Counted from the first letter of the stretch, positions 46,023 through 60,630 are shown. The stretch: 64,000 nt of DNA from Dechloromonas sp. A34 (GCF_026261605.1 NZ_CP102486.1:1674001-1738000); one strand, 5' to 3'. Numbers and translations are program-made. The notes: generated by a model from the sequence alone, not told the origin.

Positions 46023-46505
46023 ATGCTCCGCACCCGCCCATTGTTTTTTGCAGCCATTTTTACGCTGCTGGCCGCTTGTTCGACCAAGCCGAGCTTCATT
46101 AACGAATACAAGATCGATGTCCAGCAGGGCAATGTGCTGAGCCAGGAAATGGTGGCTCAACTCAAACCCGGCCAAACGCGTGACCAGGTGCGTTTTCTGC
46201 TCGGTACGCCGCTGATTGCGGATATGTTTCATCTGCAGCGCTGGGACTACGTCTATCGCTACCAGAATGGCCGGACTGGCCAGGTTGAGGTCCGCAGGTT
46301 TGCTGTTTTCTTCAATTCCGACGGCCGCCTGGAGCGCGTGAACGGGGATGTTGCGGTCGCCGATACCGGCGAATTGAACATGCCGACCGCCAGAAGCCGT
46401 CTGGTCGACCTCGGGACCTTGTCGGGCGAGGCGGCCGACAAGCCGCTGCCGCCGCGCGAGGAACCGGGTTACTTCCGCCGTTTCATGGACATGTTGGGGT
46501 TTTAG
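46023..46505 (+). CDS. bamE: outer membrane protein assembly factor BamE (SmpA/OmlA)
   Basis: 160-residue lipoprotein of the BAM complex. Lipobox LLAACS with the acylated Cys near residue 20. The BamE signature VSQEMVAQLKPGQTRDQVRF-like segment (here LSQEMVAQLKPGQTRDQV) and LLGTPLIADMFHLQRWDYVY follow. The C-terminus is about 40 residues longer than in E. coli, as in other betaproteobacteria. Three bases separate it from dapB; fur/bamE-dapB is a typical arrangement. Confidence 0.93.
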   Translation: MLRTRPLFFAAIFTLLAACSTKPSFINEYKIDVQQGNVLSQEMVAQLKPGQTRDQVRFLLGTPLIADMFHLQRWDYVYRYQNGRTGQVEVRRFAVFFNSDGRLERVNGDVAVADTGELNMPTARSRLVDLGTLSGEAADKPLPPREEPGYFRRFMDMLGF

Positions 46506-47315
<810 letters not shown>

Positions 47316-47320
47316 AGGCC

Positions 47321-49868
47321 ATGAAATCCCGCCTGCTGACTCGTCAACTTCAGGAAGTTTTTGGTGGCGATGGCGAGCCGCAGTTCAGGCAGTTGGTCGA
47401 GGCGGCTCGCGCCGCCCAGCAAACGGAACTGGTCCAGGGGCTGGAGAAGTTGCTGGGTCAGGTCGATTCGGCTTATGGCGCTTATGTCGGCCTGAACAAC
47501 TGGCAGGGCATGCTGTCGGGCGATGCCCTGGCGGACTGGAATCTGCGTAGCGGGACCATCGAATCCGGTCGGCATTGGAAAGAGATGCTCGGCTATGGCT
47601 CCGATGAGCTGGACAATACGATTGCCCACTGGCAGCGGCTGGTTCATCCGGAAGATCTGCGGGCGCTCCTGGCGCGCATGGCGGCCCAGGCGCAGAGCAA
47701 GGAACATTATTTTCAGGCCGAGTGCCGGCTCAAGGCGCGCGACGGCCAGTGGCGATGGTTCCTGCTGCGCGGCGCGGTGGCGGCATGCGATGCCGACGGC
47801 GAGCCGCTCCGCCTGTTGCTCTTGCAGCGCGATATCAGTGAGGTCAAGGCCGTCGAGGCGGCGCTGATTTCCGCAAAGGAGGCGGCCGAGGCTGCCAACA
47901 AGGCGCGTGGCGCCTTCCTCGCCAACATGAGCCACGAGATTCGGACGCCGATGAACGGCATCATCGGGATGACCGAACTGGCGCTCGATACCGAGCTCGA
48001 TGCCGAGCAGCGGCATTATCTGAAGACCGTCAAGTCCTCGGCCGAGGCGTTGCTGACGATCGTCAACGACATCCTCGATTTCTCCAAGATCGAGGCCGGT
48101 AAGGTCCGCTTCGAGAGCATTCCCTTTTTGATCCACGATGCCTTGCTGGAGTCGATTCGGGTGCTTGCCGTCAGCGCCCACAAAAAAAGCCTGGAGCTGA
48201 TCGCCGATATCCGGCCGGAGGTGCCGCAACGGGTGGTCGGCGATCCGACACGTTTGCGTCAGGTGATCATCAATCTGGTCGGTAATGCCATCAAGTTCAC
48301 GGAACGGGGCGAGGTTGCGCTTGAGGTGGTCGTCGATCAACAGACCGACGGCTCGGTCTTTCTTCGTTTCTCGATCCGGGATACCGGGATCGGTATCCCG
48401 CCTGAAAAGCAGCAGGCAATTTTCGAGGCATTTTCACAAGCCGATGTGTCGACAACTCGGCGTTTTGGTGGCACGGGCCTCGGCCTGGCGATCAGCGCGC
48501 GTCTGGTGCAATTGATGGATGGCCGGATCTGGCTGGAGAGCGCGCCAGGGGTCGGGTCCGTATTCCACTTCACGATCAGGTTTGGCACCGATTCCGAGAT
48601 TCGCCCGCGGCCAGTGCCTGACGCCAGATTTCGTGGTCGCCGCGCGCTGGTCATCGAAGACAACGCCACGGCTGGGCAGGGGCTGGTTGAAATGCTGGAA
48701 CGGCTCGGTGTCCAGACGGCACTGGTCGCCGATGGCGGGGCCGCGGAGGCTGCCATCGAGCGGACTCGCGCAGTCGACTTCTCTTATGACTATATTTTTG
48801 TCGATGCCAAAATGGATGCCCCGGCCGGCTTTGCGCTCGCCGAAGGGTGGCGTAACGGTGCGCGGGGCGAGCGTCTGGTCGTCATGCTGACGACGGAGAA
48901 TCAGCGACAGGATCTCGCCCGTCTGCGCGAAATTGGCGTCTCGGCCCATCTAGTCAAACCAATCGGGGCTGATGATCTGGCCGATGCGCTGGGATTGGCG
49001 GAGGGGGGCGACGTGGGCGGGCTGAGTCTCGCGCCGTTCGACCTTGATGTACAGCAACCGGATTCGGGGCGGAATTTGCGGATCCTGCTGGTCGAGGACA
49101 ATCCGGTGAATCAGGAACTCGCCGTGCGCCTTCTGGAACGCAGTTCTCATCATGTCGTGGTGGCCAACAATGGCGCGGAGGCTGTTGAGCTGTTCGACAG
49201 TGGCCAATTCGACGTCATTCTGATGGGTATGCAGATGCCCGTGATGGGGGGTATCGAGGCTACCGAGGCCATCCGCTCGCGCGAAATGCGGCGCAGTTGG
49301 GTGGTGTCCAGCGAGTTTCGACAGGTCTACATCATCGCGATGACGGCCAATGTCATGGCTAGTGATCGAGAGCGGTGTCTGGAAGCCGGGATGAACGATT
49401 ATCTGGCCAAGCCGCTACGGCCGGAGCAGCTCTGTGCGGCGCTGGCGCGCTCCTGCGAGGCATCCGGGGGTGGCCAGCTGCTGGATGCCGACTTGTCGCC
49501 GCTCCCGGCAGGGGGGGCGGCTCGATCTGAAGGCGGCGCTGCACAACATTGGCGATGTCGAACTTTTCGCGACGATGGCCAGCATGCTGCTCGCGGAGTG
49601 GGGCGATCACCTCAATCGGCTAAATCAGGCGCTGGCCGCGGCTGATTCCCAAGCGTTGCGAATCCACGCCCACACCCTAAAAAGTCTGCTCGCGATGTTT
49701 CATGCAGAACTGGCCAGGCGTCAGGCGATGGCGCTCGAGAATGCGGCCATGGTGGAGGGGCGGGTTGACTGGCCGGCCTGTCAGCGTCTGTATGGCGAGC
49801 TGGCGGACGAGATGGAGCGGATTCACCCGCTCCTGAAGCAGTTTGTCGATACCCGTGTAATCCCTTGA
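47321..49868 (+). CDS. hybrid sensor histidine kinase (PAS-HisKA-HATPase-REC-REC-HPt), frameshifted before the HPt domain
   Basis: Cytoplasmic hybrid kinase, about 848 residues when repaired. PAS (about 65-180), HisKA with [11 protein letters not shown] (His 205), HATPase with [17 protein letters not shown] and GGTGLGLA, a first receiver (VIEDN...FVDAKMD, intact Asp and Lys), a second receiver ([12 protein letters not shown]...[11 protein letters not shown]), and an HPt domain with HAHTLKS (His near 784). The second receiver has Gly 636 where the phospho-acceptor Asp is expected (codon GGT 49226-49228). A run of seven G at 49511-49517 shifts the frame; removing one G joins the HPt domain, which ends at TGA 49866-49868. 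As written the first frame runs on to 49645. No signal peptide or transmembrane helix, no cognate regulator nearby. Confidence 0.85.
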
Positions 49869-49870
49869 AT

Positions 49871-49900
49871 TTGCCTGAAAAGCTAGTTTTCGGCTAGAAT
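49871..49900 (+). promoter_or_regulatory. probable sigma-70 promoter for carAB
   Basis: TTGCCT (49871-49876) and TAGAAT (49895-49900) with an 18-base spacer, just after the kinase gene. Transcription would start near 49907, 13 bases ahead of the hairpin in the carA leader. Confidence 0.5.
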
Positions 49901-49919
49901 AGGAAGGTTAAAAAAGCAC

Positions 49920-49947
49920 AAGCGGGGAGGCGCAAGCCTTCCCGCTT
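49920..49947 (+). promoter_or_regulatory. 12-base-pair GCAA-tetraloop hairpin in the carA leader
   Basis: AAGCGGGGAGGC (49920-49931) pairs with GCCTTCCCGCTT (49936-49947) around the loop GCAA, with one G-U pair. No T-run follows, so it is not a standard terminator. It lies between the proposed promoter and the carA ribosome site. It may regulate carAB or protect the transcript end; no known riboswitch class is recognised. Confidence 0.6.
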
Positions 49948-49985
49948 GGCACATGAACAAGCAGAAAATACTAGGAGAGCCGGTC

Positions 49986-51154
49986 GTGTCGTTGCTGCCC
50001 TCATTTACCCCCGCCATTCTCGCCCTCGCCGACGGAACGGTATTCAAGGGCCAATCCATCGGCGCAGATGGTGTTACCAGTGGCGAGGTGGTGTTCAACA
50101 CCGCCATGTCCGGCTATCAGGAAATCCTCACCGATCCATCCTATTGCCGGCAAATCGTCACCTTGACCTATCCGCATATCGGCAACACCGGTTGCAATGC
50201 GGAAGATTTTGAATCCAATGCCAATTACGCCGCCGGGTTGGTCATTCGTGACCTGCCGCTGGTCGCCTCCAACTGGCGGGCCCAGGAAGACCTTTCGCCC
50301 TACCTGAAAAAGCATGGCATCGTTGCCATCGCCGGCATCGATACGCGCAAGCTGACCCGCATCCTGCGCGAAAAGGGTGCCCAGGCTGGTTGCATCCTGG
50401 CTGGCGAGATCGATGAGTCCAAAGCGCTGGCCATGGCGCGTGCCTTCCCCGGCTTGGCCGGGATGGACTTGGCCAAGGTGGTTTCCGCTACGGAAAGCTA
50501 TCCCTGGACCGAAGGTGAATGGACGCTGGACGGCTACGAAAAAGGGCCGGAAGCGCGCTTCCATGTTGTGGCCTACGATTTCGGCGTCAAGCGCAATATC
50601 CTGCGCATGCTCGTCGAGCGCGGCTGCAAGCTGACGGTCGTCCCGGCCCAGACGCCGGCCGCCGATGTGCTGGCGATGAAGCCGGACGGCATCTTTCTCT
50701 CCAACGGCCCGGCGATCCGGAGCCCTGCGACTACGCCATTGCCGCCATTCGTGAATTTCTCGAGCGGGGCGTGCCGACTTTCGGCATCTGTCTCGGCCAC
50801 CAGTTGCTGGCGCTGGCTTCCGGCGCCAAGACGGCCAAGATGAAGTTCGGCCACCACGGCGCCAATCACCCGGTCAAGGACCTGGACAGTGGCCAGGTGT
50901 TGATTACCAGCCAGAACCACGGGTTTGCCGCCGATATCGATTCCCTGCCGGCCAATCTGCGGGCGACGCACGTCTCGCTGTTCGACGGCTCGCTGCAAGG
51001 GATTGCCCGCACCGACGTGCCGGCCTTCTCCTTCCAGGGGCACCCGGAAGCCAGCCCGGGGCCGCATGACGTGGCCTACCTGTTCGACCGCTTCCTCGAT
51101 CTGATGGCGCGCGGCTCGACTGCACTAGATAACGCAAAACAAGCGGCGAAATAA
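49986..51154 (+). CDS. carA: carbamoyl-phosphate synthase small subunit, interrupted by a -1 frameshift
   Basis: Glutamine amidotransferase subunit supplying ammonia to CarB for pyrimidine and arginine synthesis. GTG 49986 has AGGAG about nine bases upstream; an ATG at 49953 lacks one and is less likely. N-terminal domain ([36 protein letters not shown]) runs intact to about residue 242. At GG 50711-50712 the frame breaks. The next frame continues exactly where CarA should ([10 protein letters not shown], then [13 protein letters not shown] with the catalytic Cys and [11 protein letters not shown] with the His) to TAA 51152-51154. One extra G gives 389 residues, a normal length. Confidence 0.92.
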
Positions 51155-51165
51155 GCGAGAAACAT

Positions 51166-54372
<3,207 letters not shown>

Positions 54373-54382
54373 GACTAACCTG

Positions 54383-54424
54383 AACCGCCGGGCTGCCCTT
54401 TACGGGCGCCGGCGGTTTGCTTTT
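54383..54424 (+). terminator. terminator or attenuator between carB and greA
   Basis: Nine-base-pair stem AACCGCCGG/CCGGCGGTT (54383-54391 with 54409-54417), with an inner GCCC/GGGC stem, followed by TTGCTTTT. It ends 13 bases before greA, whose ribosome site comes after it, so some read-through into greA is likely. Confidence 0.75.
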
Positions 54425-54437
54425 GCTGGAAGAAATT

Positions 54438-54914
54438 ATGAGTAAAGTCCCGTTGACCGTAGCCGGTGCCGAAAAACTCCGCGAAGAGTTGCATCGCCTG
54501 AAGACCATCGAGCGTCCGAGCGTCATTGCGGCAATTGCCGAAGCGCGCTCGCACGGCGATCTCTCGGAGAACGCCGAGTACGACGCGGCCAAGGAGCGCC
54601 AGGGCTTTGTTGAAGGGCGAATCCAGGAGGTCGAGGGCAAGCTGTCGAATGCGCAGATCATCGATCCCAAGCTGCTCGATGCCGACGGACGCTGTGTCTT
54701 TGGCGCCACGGTCGATATCGAGGATCAGGATACCGGCGATGCCGTGACTTATCAGATCGTCGGCGAGGATGAGGCCGATATCAAGAACCGCAAGCTGTCG
54801 GTTGCTTCGCCGATGGCCCGGGCGCTGATCGGAAAATACGCCGGTGACATTGCCCAGGTGCTGGCTCCCGGCGGTATTCGGGAATACGAAATCATCGATG
54901 TCCGCTACGAATAG
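54438..54914 (+). CDS. greA: transcription elongation factor GreA
   Basis: 158-residue factor that rescues backtracked RNA polymerase by stimulating transcript cleavage. N-terminal coiled coil with the basic patch and tip motif [14 protein letters not shown], and C-terminal FKBP-like domain ending IIDVRYE. ATG 54438 is the usual start ([14 protein letters not shown]); an upstream in-frame TTG at 54417 lies within the hairpin. Confidence 0.96.
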   Translation: MSKVPLTVAGAEKLREELHRLKTIERPSVIAAIAEARSHGDLSENAEYDAAKERQGFVEGRIQEVEGKLSNAQIIDPKLLDADGRCVFGATVDIEDQDTGDAVTYQIVGEDEADIKNRKLSVASPMARALIGKYAGDIAQVLAPGGIREYEIIDVRYE

Positions 54915-54920
54915 GCCGCG

Positions 54921-55382
54921 ATGAGAAAGCTGTCCGAGGCCCTCTATCTGCTCACCATCACTTTGTGGGTGGGCGGGCTGTGGGCTATCGGATACATCGT
55001 CGCTCCCGTTCTGTTTTCCAGTCTGACCGATCGGCAAACGGCCGGCATGGTGGCCGGAAAGCTGTTTGCGTTGATCGGCTGGGTTGGCCTGGGTAGCGCG
55101 ACCTACCTGACTGTTTTCCTATTGCTCCGTCGCGGTGGCGGGATTTTCAGGTGTGCGGTGTTCTGGCTGGTTGTGGTGATGGCCTTGCTGACCGCCGCCA
55201 GCCAGTTTGGCATTCAGCCCCTGATGGCACAACTGAAAGCCGATGCCTTGCCGCGCGAGGTGATGGAAAGCGTGTTGCGCGACCGATTCGCCGCGTGGCA
55301 CGGATTTTCCAGCATCCTCTATCTGGTCCAGAGCATGTTGGGATTGTGGCTGGTGGTCTGGGCCGGCAAAGGACTGAAATAA
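54921..55382 (+). CDS. DUF4149 inner-membrane protein
   Basis: 153 residues with four transmembrane segments (about 8-28, 48-70, 78-98, 125-147) and the family start LYLLTITLWVGGLWAIGYIVAPVLF. Function unknown. It follows greA by 6 bases, as in other betaproteobacteria, and its stop is adjacent to the convergent yhbY end. Confidence 0.85.
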   Translation: MRKLSEALYLLTITLWVGGLWAIGYIVAPVLFSSLTDRQTAGMVAGKLFALIGWVGLGSATYLTVFLLLRRGGGIFRCAVFWLVVVMALLTAASQFGIQPLMAQLKADALPREVMESVLRDRFAAWHGFSSILYLVQSMLGLWLVVWAGKGLK

Positions 55383-55754
55383 TCAGCCCTGGAAACTGCG
55401 CTTGGTTGTCTTGCTCGGGGCGGAGGCTGGGCGGCGCGGCCTAGTTTTCGGGCTTGGGGACGTGGCTGGCGCCGTATTCTCAAGCGGGGCGGGGCGGTAA
55501 ATCACCAGCAGTTTGCCGATATGTTGAACGTCGGCAGCGCCGAGTTTGGAACAGATTTGTTCAAGATAGGCGACGCGGTTCTCACGGCTGTCGCCATAAA
55601 CGCGTATCTTGATCAGTTCGTGAGCGTTGAGATTGACCTCGATTTCCTTGAGTACGGCCTCGGTGAGGCCGTTTTCGGCAATCGAGACGACAGGATTCAG
55701 GTTGTGGGCACGGGCGCGCAGTTCGCGGCGCTCGACAGACGATAATTGCAGCAT
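55383..55754 (-). CDS. yhbY: YhbY-type ribosome assembly RNA-binding protein
   Basis: 123-residue CRS1/YhbY-domain protein associated with 50S assembly. The KH-like domain covers about residues 5-95 with [20 protein letters not shown] and [14 protein letters not shown]. The last 35 residues form a basic, proline-rich extension ([16 protein letters not shown]) not found in E. coli YhbY. Diverges from rlmE with a 31-base gap, the usual arrangement. Confidence 0.9.
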   Translation of the reverse strand: MLQLSSVERRELRARAHNLNPVVSIAENGLTEAVLKEIEVNLNAHELIKIRVYGDSRENRVAYLEQICSKLGAADVQHIGKLLVIYRPAPLENTAPATSPSPKTRPRRPASAPSKTTKRSFQG

Positions 55755-55785
55755 AGTAAACCTTTCAAAAACGGCATTTTACCGA

Positions 55786-56403
55786 ATGAGCAGAACCAGG
55801 ACCAGCAAAGCGTGGATGCGGGAGCATGTAAATGACCCGTATGTCCAGCTCGCCAAGAAAGAGGGTTGGCGTTCGCGTGCCGCTTTCAAACTGATGGAGA
55901 TCGACGACAAGGACAAGTTGCTGCGGCGCGGCGAGGTCGTTGTCGACCTCGGTGCCACCCCGGGAGGGTGGTCACAGGTCGCGGCGAAGCGGGTCGGCGA
56001 TGGCGGCTTGGTATTTGCACTCGACTTGCTGGAGATGGAGCCCCTGCATGGCGTCGAATTCATTCAGGGCGATTTCCGTGAGGATGATGTGCTGAGAACC
56101 CTGGAAGAAAAGCTGAATGGCCGTCACGTTGGGCTTGTAATGTCCGACATGGCCCCCAATATGTCCGGTGTACCGCTTGTTGACCAGGCCAGAATCATGT
56201 ACCTGGCGGAACTGGGACTGGAGTTTTCCAAGGTGCACCTGAAACCGGATGGCGCTTTTCTGGTCAAAGTTTTTCAAGGAACGGATTACGAGACGTTTCT
56301 CCGTTCGATGCGCGAAGTGTTCAAGACAGTCGTGGTTCGCAAACCGGATGCCTCTCGTGATCGGAGCGCCGAGCTTTATTTGCTCGGGCGTGTTTTGCGT
56401 TGA
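55786..56403 (+). CDS. rlmE: 23S rRNA 2'-O-ribose methyltransferase RlmE (FtsJ/RrmJ)
   Basis: 205-residue SAM-dependent enzyme that methylates U2552 of 23S rRNA. SAM motif [18 protein letters not shown] near residue 45, then SDMAPNMSG, and catalytic-type K-D-K-E residues (Lys in [10 protein letters not shown], Asp in SDMAPN, Lys in [10 protein letters not shown], Glu in RSAELYLLG). ATG 55786 is preferred over longer readings antisense to yhbY. Followed by ftsH. Confidence 0.95.
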   Translation: MSRTRTSKAWMREHVNDPYVQLAKKEGWRSRAAFKLMEIDDKDKLLRRGEVVVDLGATPGGWSQVAAKRVGDGGLVFALDLLEMEPLHGVEFIQGDFREDDVLRTLEEKLNGRHVGLVMSDMAPNMSGVPLVDQARIMYLAELGLEFSKVHLKPDGAFLVKVFQGTDYETFLRSMREVFKTVVVRKPDASRDRSAELYLLGRVLR

Positions 56404-56458
56404 AACTTATGTATAGAATGGTGCTTTTGTCGCTCGGCGCTGTAGAAGGAGAGCAAGC

Positions 56459-58339
56459 TTGAACAACATGTTCAAAAACCTCGCAATCTGGCTGGTCATC
56501 GGTCTCGTGCTGATGACCGTGTTCAATCAGTTCAACACCCGCCAGGTCGCGCAAGGCTCGGTCGAGTACTCGCAATTCATCGAAGAGGTCAAGCAGGGGC
56601 GCATCAACAAGGTCGTCATGGAAGGTCGTACCCTGAAGGCGACGACTACCGACGGCAAGCGCATCACCACCTATTCGCCGCCTGATCTCTGGCTGGTTTC
56701 CGACCTTCTGAAGAGCGGTGTCAAGATCGAGGCCAAGCCGGAAGAAGAGCAATCCTTCCTGATGAGCATCTTCGTCAGCTGGTTCCCGATGCTGCTGCTG
56801 ATCGGCGTCTGGGTGTTCTTCATGCGCCAGATGCAGGGTGGCGGCAAGGGCGGGGCCTTCTCGTTCGGCAAGTCGCGCGCCCGAATGACCGACGAAGCAC
56901 AGAATGTCGTTACTTTTGCCGATGTCGCCGGTTGCGACGAAGCGAAAGAGGAGGTCCAGGAGATTGTCGATTTCCTGCGCGATCCTTCCAAGTTCCAGAA
57001 GCTTGGTGGCCGCATTCCCAAGGGCGTGCTGATGGTCGGCAACCCGGGTACCGGTAAGACGCTGCTCGCCAAGGCGATCGCCGGCGAAGCCAAGGTGCCG
57101 TTCTTTAGCATCTCCGGTTCCGATTTCGTCGAAATGTTTGTCGGCGTCGGCGCTGCCCGCGTTCGCGACATGTTCGAGAATGCCAAGAAGCACGCGCCAT
57201 GCATCATCTTCATCGACGAAATCGATGCCGTCGGCCGCCATCGCGGTGCCGGCTTGGGTGGCGGCAATGACGAGCGTGAACAGACCCTGAACCAGTTGCT
57301 GGTCGAAATGGATGGTTTCGAAGGCCACTCCGGCATCATCGTGATTGCCGCGACCAACCGTCCGGACATCCTCGATCCGGCGCTGCTGCGTCCGGGGCGC
57401 TTCGACCGTCAGGTGGTCGTGCCGCTGCCGGATATTCGCGGCCGCGAGGAAATCCTCAAGGTTCATATGCGCAAGGTGCCGATTTCCGGTGACGTCAAAG
57501 CCGACATCATCGCCCGTGGTACCCCTGGCTTCTCTGGCGCCGATCTGGCCAACCTAGTCAATGAGGCGGCCTTGTTTGCGGCACGTACCAACAAGCGCCT
57601 GGTCGATATGGATGACTTCGAGAAGGCCAAGGACAAGATCATGATGGGTGCCGAGCGCCGCAGCATGGTCATGAGCGAGGACGAGAAGCTGAATACGGCC
57701 TACCACGAGTCGGGCCATGCTGTCGTCGCTAAGCTGGTGCCGAAGTCCGACCCGGTGCACAAGGTCACCATCATTCCGCGTGGTCGTGCTCTGGGCCTGA
57801 CCATGCAGTTGCCGGAAGAGGATCGTTATGCCTACGACCGGCAATACCTGATGAGCCGCATTGCCGTGCTTTTCGGCGGGCGGATTGCCGAAGAGTTGTT
57901 CATGAACCAGATGACGACCGGTGCCTCGAATGACTTCGAGCGGGCGACGGCGATGGCGCGTGATATGGTGACCCGCTACGGGATGTCGGATCTTGGCGTC
58001 ATGGTCTACGGCGAGAACGATGGTGAGGTTTTCCTCGGTCGTTCGGTGACTCAGCACAAGAATGTTTCCGAAGCGACGATGCAGAAGGTCGATGCCGAAA
58101 TCCGTCGCATCATCGACGAACAGTACGCGCTGGCCCGCAATCTTCTCGAAGAGCACCGCGACAAGGTGGAGGCGATGACCAAGGCGCTGCTCGAATGGGA
58201 AACCATTGATGCCGAGCAGATTGACGACATTATGGAAGGCAAGCCGCCGCGTCCGCCCAAGCCGTCGCAGAGCAAGCCGCGAGCGTCCACGCCGAGCGAT
58301 ACGCCAGGAGCCGAGCCGACCGCGGCGGCCACGGCCTGA
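56459..58339 (+). CDS. ftsH: ATP-dependent zinc metalloprotease FtsH
   Basis: 626-residue membrane AAA+ protease that degrades misfolded and regulatory proteins (LpxC and sigma-32 in other bacteria). TTG start 56459 with GGAGA about eight bases upstream, giving [13 protein letters not shown]; two transmembrane helices (about 5-23 and 102-122), Walker [14 protein letters not shown], Walker [13 protein letters not shown], second region of homology RPGRFDRQV, and zinc site [10 protein letters not shown]-terminal proline-rich tail. A TATAGAAT at about 56412-56419 may belong to its promoter. Confidence 0.97.
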   Translation: MNNMFKNLAIWLVIGLVLMTVFNQFNTRQVAQGSVEYSQFIEEVKQGRINKVVMEGRTLKATTTDGKRITTYSPPDLWLVSDLLKSGVKIEAKPEEEQSFLMSIFVSWFPMLLLIGVWVFFMRQMQGGGKGGAFSFGKSRARMTDEAQNVVTFADVAGCDEAKEEVQEIVDFLRDPSKFQKLGGRIPKGVLMVGNPGTGKTLLAKAIAGEAKVPFFSISGSDFVEMFVGVGAARVRDMFENAKKHAPCIIFIDEIDAVGRHRGAGLGGGNDEREQTLNQLLVEMDGFEGHSGIIVIAATNRPDILDPALLRPGRFDRQVVVPLPDIRGREEILKVHMRKVPISGDVKADIIARGTPGFSGADLANLVNEAALFAARTNKRLVDMDDFEKAKDKIMMGAERRSMVMSEDEKLNTAYHESGHAVVAKLVPKSDPVHKVTIIPRGRALGLTMQLPEEDRYAYDRQYLMSRIAVLFGGRIAEELFMNQMTTGASNDFERATAMARDMVTRYGMSDLGVMVYGENDGEVFLGRSVTQHKNVSEATMQKVDAEIRRIIDEQYALARNLLEEHRDKVEAMTKALLEWETIDAEQIDDIMEGKPPRPPKPSQSKPRASTPSDTPGAEPTAAATA

Positions 58340-58354
58340 TCCATTTGACCGATT

Positions 58355-58385
58355 AAAGGCCGGGAGCTTTCTCCCGGCCTTTTGC
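58355..58385 (+). terminator. Rho-independent terminator after ftsH
   Basis: Twelve-base-pair stem AAAGGCCGGGAG/CTCCCGGCCTTT (58355-58366 with 58371-58382), loop CTTT, followed by T-rich sequence. It ends about 12 bases before folP. Confidence 0.9.
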
Positions 58386-58395
58386 TTTTATCTCC

Positions 58396-59235
58396 ATGAC
58401 AAATATTCGTTGCGGCTCGTTTCTGCTCCCTCTGGATCGCCCACTCGTGATGGGTATCGTCAATCTGACCCCTGATTCGTTTTCCGGCGACGGCCTGGTG
58501 GGCGATGTCGAACGGGCCATTCTTCACGCCCGGCAGCAATACGAGGCTGGGTCGGATATTCTCGATATTGGTGCCGAGTCGTCGCGTCCGGGGGCAATTC
58601 CAACACCGGAAGACGAAGAGTTGCGCCGCTTGTTGCCGGTCCTCAAGGAAATTACGACCTGGGGGATTCCCGTCTCGGTCGATACCTACAAGCCCGCCGT
58701 AATGCGTGCCGCTTTGGCGGCGGGGGCGGCGATGATCAACGACATCACTGGGATGGTTCGTCCGGAAGCGGTTGCGGCAGTGGCTGCCAGCGATTGTGCA
58801 GTCTGTGTCATGCACATGCAGGGTGATCCGGACACCATGCAGCAAGCCCCGGCATATCGGGATGTCGTCGGCGAAGTGCGCAATTTCCTGATGGCTGCAG
58901 TCGTGCGTTGTCGTCAGGCGGGAATTGAAGACCAGCGTCTGGTTCTTGATCCCGGCTTTGGTTTCGGCAAGAGCCTTGAACACAACTTGGCGCTGTTTCG
59001 GGCTTTGGGTGCGACTGGCTGCGACGGGCTTCCGATCCTTGTCGGGGTGTCGCGCAAGTCGATGTTAGGAGCGATTACCGGCCGTCCCGTTGATCAACGT
59101 CTGGTGGCCAGTGTGGCTGCCGCGCTGATGGCAGCGCAAAAAGGTGCAAAAATATTGCGGGTGCATGATGTTGCCGCGACCAGGGATGCTTTGGCTGTCT
59201 GGTCGGCAATCGAACAGGGAGAAAATAATGAGTAG
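58396..59235 (+). CDS. folP: dihydropteroate synthase
   Basis: 279-residue folate-pathway enzyme joining p-aminobenzoate and hydroxymethyl-dihydropterin pyrophosphate. [15 protein letters not shown] near residue 16, [11 protein letters not shown] near 55, INDITG near 113, [10 protein letters not shown] near 195 and [10 protein letters not shown] near 215. ATG 58396. Its end overlaps glmM by 8 bases, and folP-glmM is a standard pair. Confidence 0.97.
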   Translation: MTNIRCGSFLLPLDRPLVMGIVNLTPDSFSGDGLVGDVERAILHARQQYEAGSDILDIGAESSRPGAIPTPEDEELRRLLPVLKEITTWGIPVSVDTYKPAVMRAALAAGAAMINDITGMVRPEAVAAVAASDCAVCVMHMQGDPDTMQQAPAYRDVVGEVRNFLMAAVVRCRQAGIEDQRLVLDPGFGFGKSLEHNLALFRALGATGCDGLPILVGVSRKSMLGAITGRPVDQRLVASVAAALMAAQKGAKILRVHDVAATRDALAVWSAIEQGENNE

Positions 59236-60579
59236 GAAGTACTTTGGAACCGACGGTGTGCGCGGGCGGGTCGGCCAATCGCCGATAACGCCGGATTTTG
59301 TCATGCGGCTGGGCTACGCTGCCGGCAAGGTCCTGCTGGGGCAAAGCAAAATGCCGAGCGGCGTCCGCCCGGAGGTGTTGATCGGCAAGGATACGAGGCT
59401 CTCCGGTTACATGCTGGAATCGGCCCTTGAGGCTGGGTTTTCGGCGGCCGGGGTTGATGTCTGCCTGGTCGGTCCGCTGCCGACGCCGGCGGTGGCTTAT
59501 CTGACCCGGGCGTTGCGGCTGCAGGCGGGGATTGTGATTTCTGCCTCGCACAACCCGTATTACGATAACGGCATCAAGTTCTTCTCGGCGCAAGGGACCA
59601 AGTTGGCCGATGATGTCGAGCATGCCATCGAGGAGGGTATCGACCAGCCCATGGTTTGTGTTCCGGCGGCCGATCTCGGGCGGGTCAGGCGGATCGAGGA
59701 TGCACGCGGCCGCTACATCGAATTCTGCAAGAGCACCTTCCCCAACGATCTCGATCTGCGCGGCCTGAAAATCGTCGTCGATTGCGCGCATGGGGCTGCG
59801 TATCACACGGCGCCCAATGTATTTCATGAACTGGGGCGGATATCGTGACCATTGGCGTCCAGCCGAATGGACTGAATATCAATGACGGTTTCGGAGCTAC
59901 GGCGCCGCGTGCGCTGTGCGAGGCCGTTCTGGCCCACCGGGCGGACCTCGGCGTGGCGCTGGACGGTGATGCCGACCGGATCCAGATGGTCGATGCCGAG
60001 GGTAATCTCTATGATGGCGACCAACTCCTTTTTGCCATCGTGAAGAGTCGGGCGCGAACTGCGCCGGTCAAGGGAGTAGCTGGCACGCTGATGACCAATC
60101 TCGCGCTGGAACACGCTCTGGGCAAGCTGGGGGTGGCTTTTGGTCGGGCTGCGGTCGGCGATCGCTATGTCGTCGAAATGATGAACGAAAAAGGCTGGCT
60201 GTATGGCGGCGAGAACTCCGGTCATATTCTGGCTCTTGATCGGCATACCACGGGGGACGGAACGGTGGCCGCCCTTCAGGTGTTGGCGGCATTGCGGGAA
60301 AGTGGCGGTGATTTGAGGACCTTGCTCGGTAGTCTGGTGCTTTATCCGCAAAAACTGGTCAATGTGGCGATCAACAAGGCATTCCCCTGGAAGGATGATC
60401 CGCGTATCGCCAAGGCTCTTGCCGAGGTTGAAACGCGCATGGCGGGCCGCGGCAGGGTGTTGTTGCGCGCCTCGGGAACCGAGCCTTTGTTGCGCGTCAT
60501 GGTCGAGGGCGAGGACGCCGTCGAGGTGGCAGAGGCTGCCGAGCACCTCGCTGCGGTGGTGCGCAACGCGGCCCAGTAA
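59228..60579 (+). CDS. glmM: phosphoglucosamine mutase, interrupted by a -1 frameshift
   Basis: Converts glucosamine-6-phosphate to glucosamine-1-phosphate for peptidoglycan and LPS precursors. First part from ATG 59228: [14 protein letters not shown], and the phosphoserine loop [16 protein letters not shown]. At about 59833-59836 (run of four G) the frame ends in TGA 59846-59848. The next frame continues the family ([53 protein letters not shown]) to TAA 60577-60579. One additional G gives 450 residues, a normal length. Confidence 0.93.
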
Positions 60580-60600
60580 ATCCTGATTTGTTAGGGAATA

Positions 60601-60630
60601 TTGACCGGCGGACCTCTCGGTCGCTATAAT
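60601..60630 (+). promoter_or_regulatory. strong sigma-70 promoter for tpiA-secG
   Basis: TTGACC (60601-60606) and consensus TATAAT (60625-60630) with an 18-base spacer between glmM and tpiA. Transcription would start near 60637, about 30 bases before the tpiA ATG. Confidence 0.78.

Noticed and set aside
50705..50718. Programmed frameshift in carA
   Set aside because: No slippery heptamer or downstream structure, and the family does not use frameshifting; a missing G is simpler.
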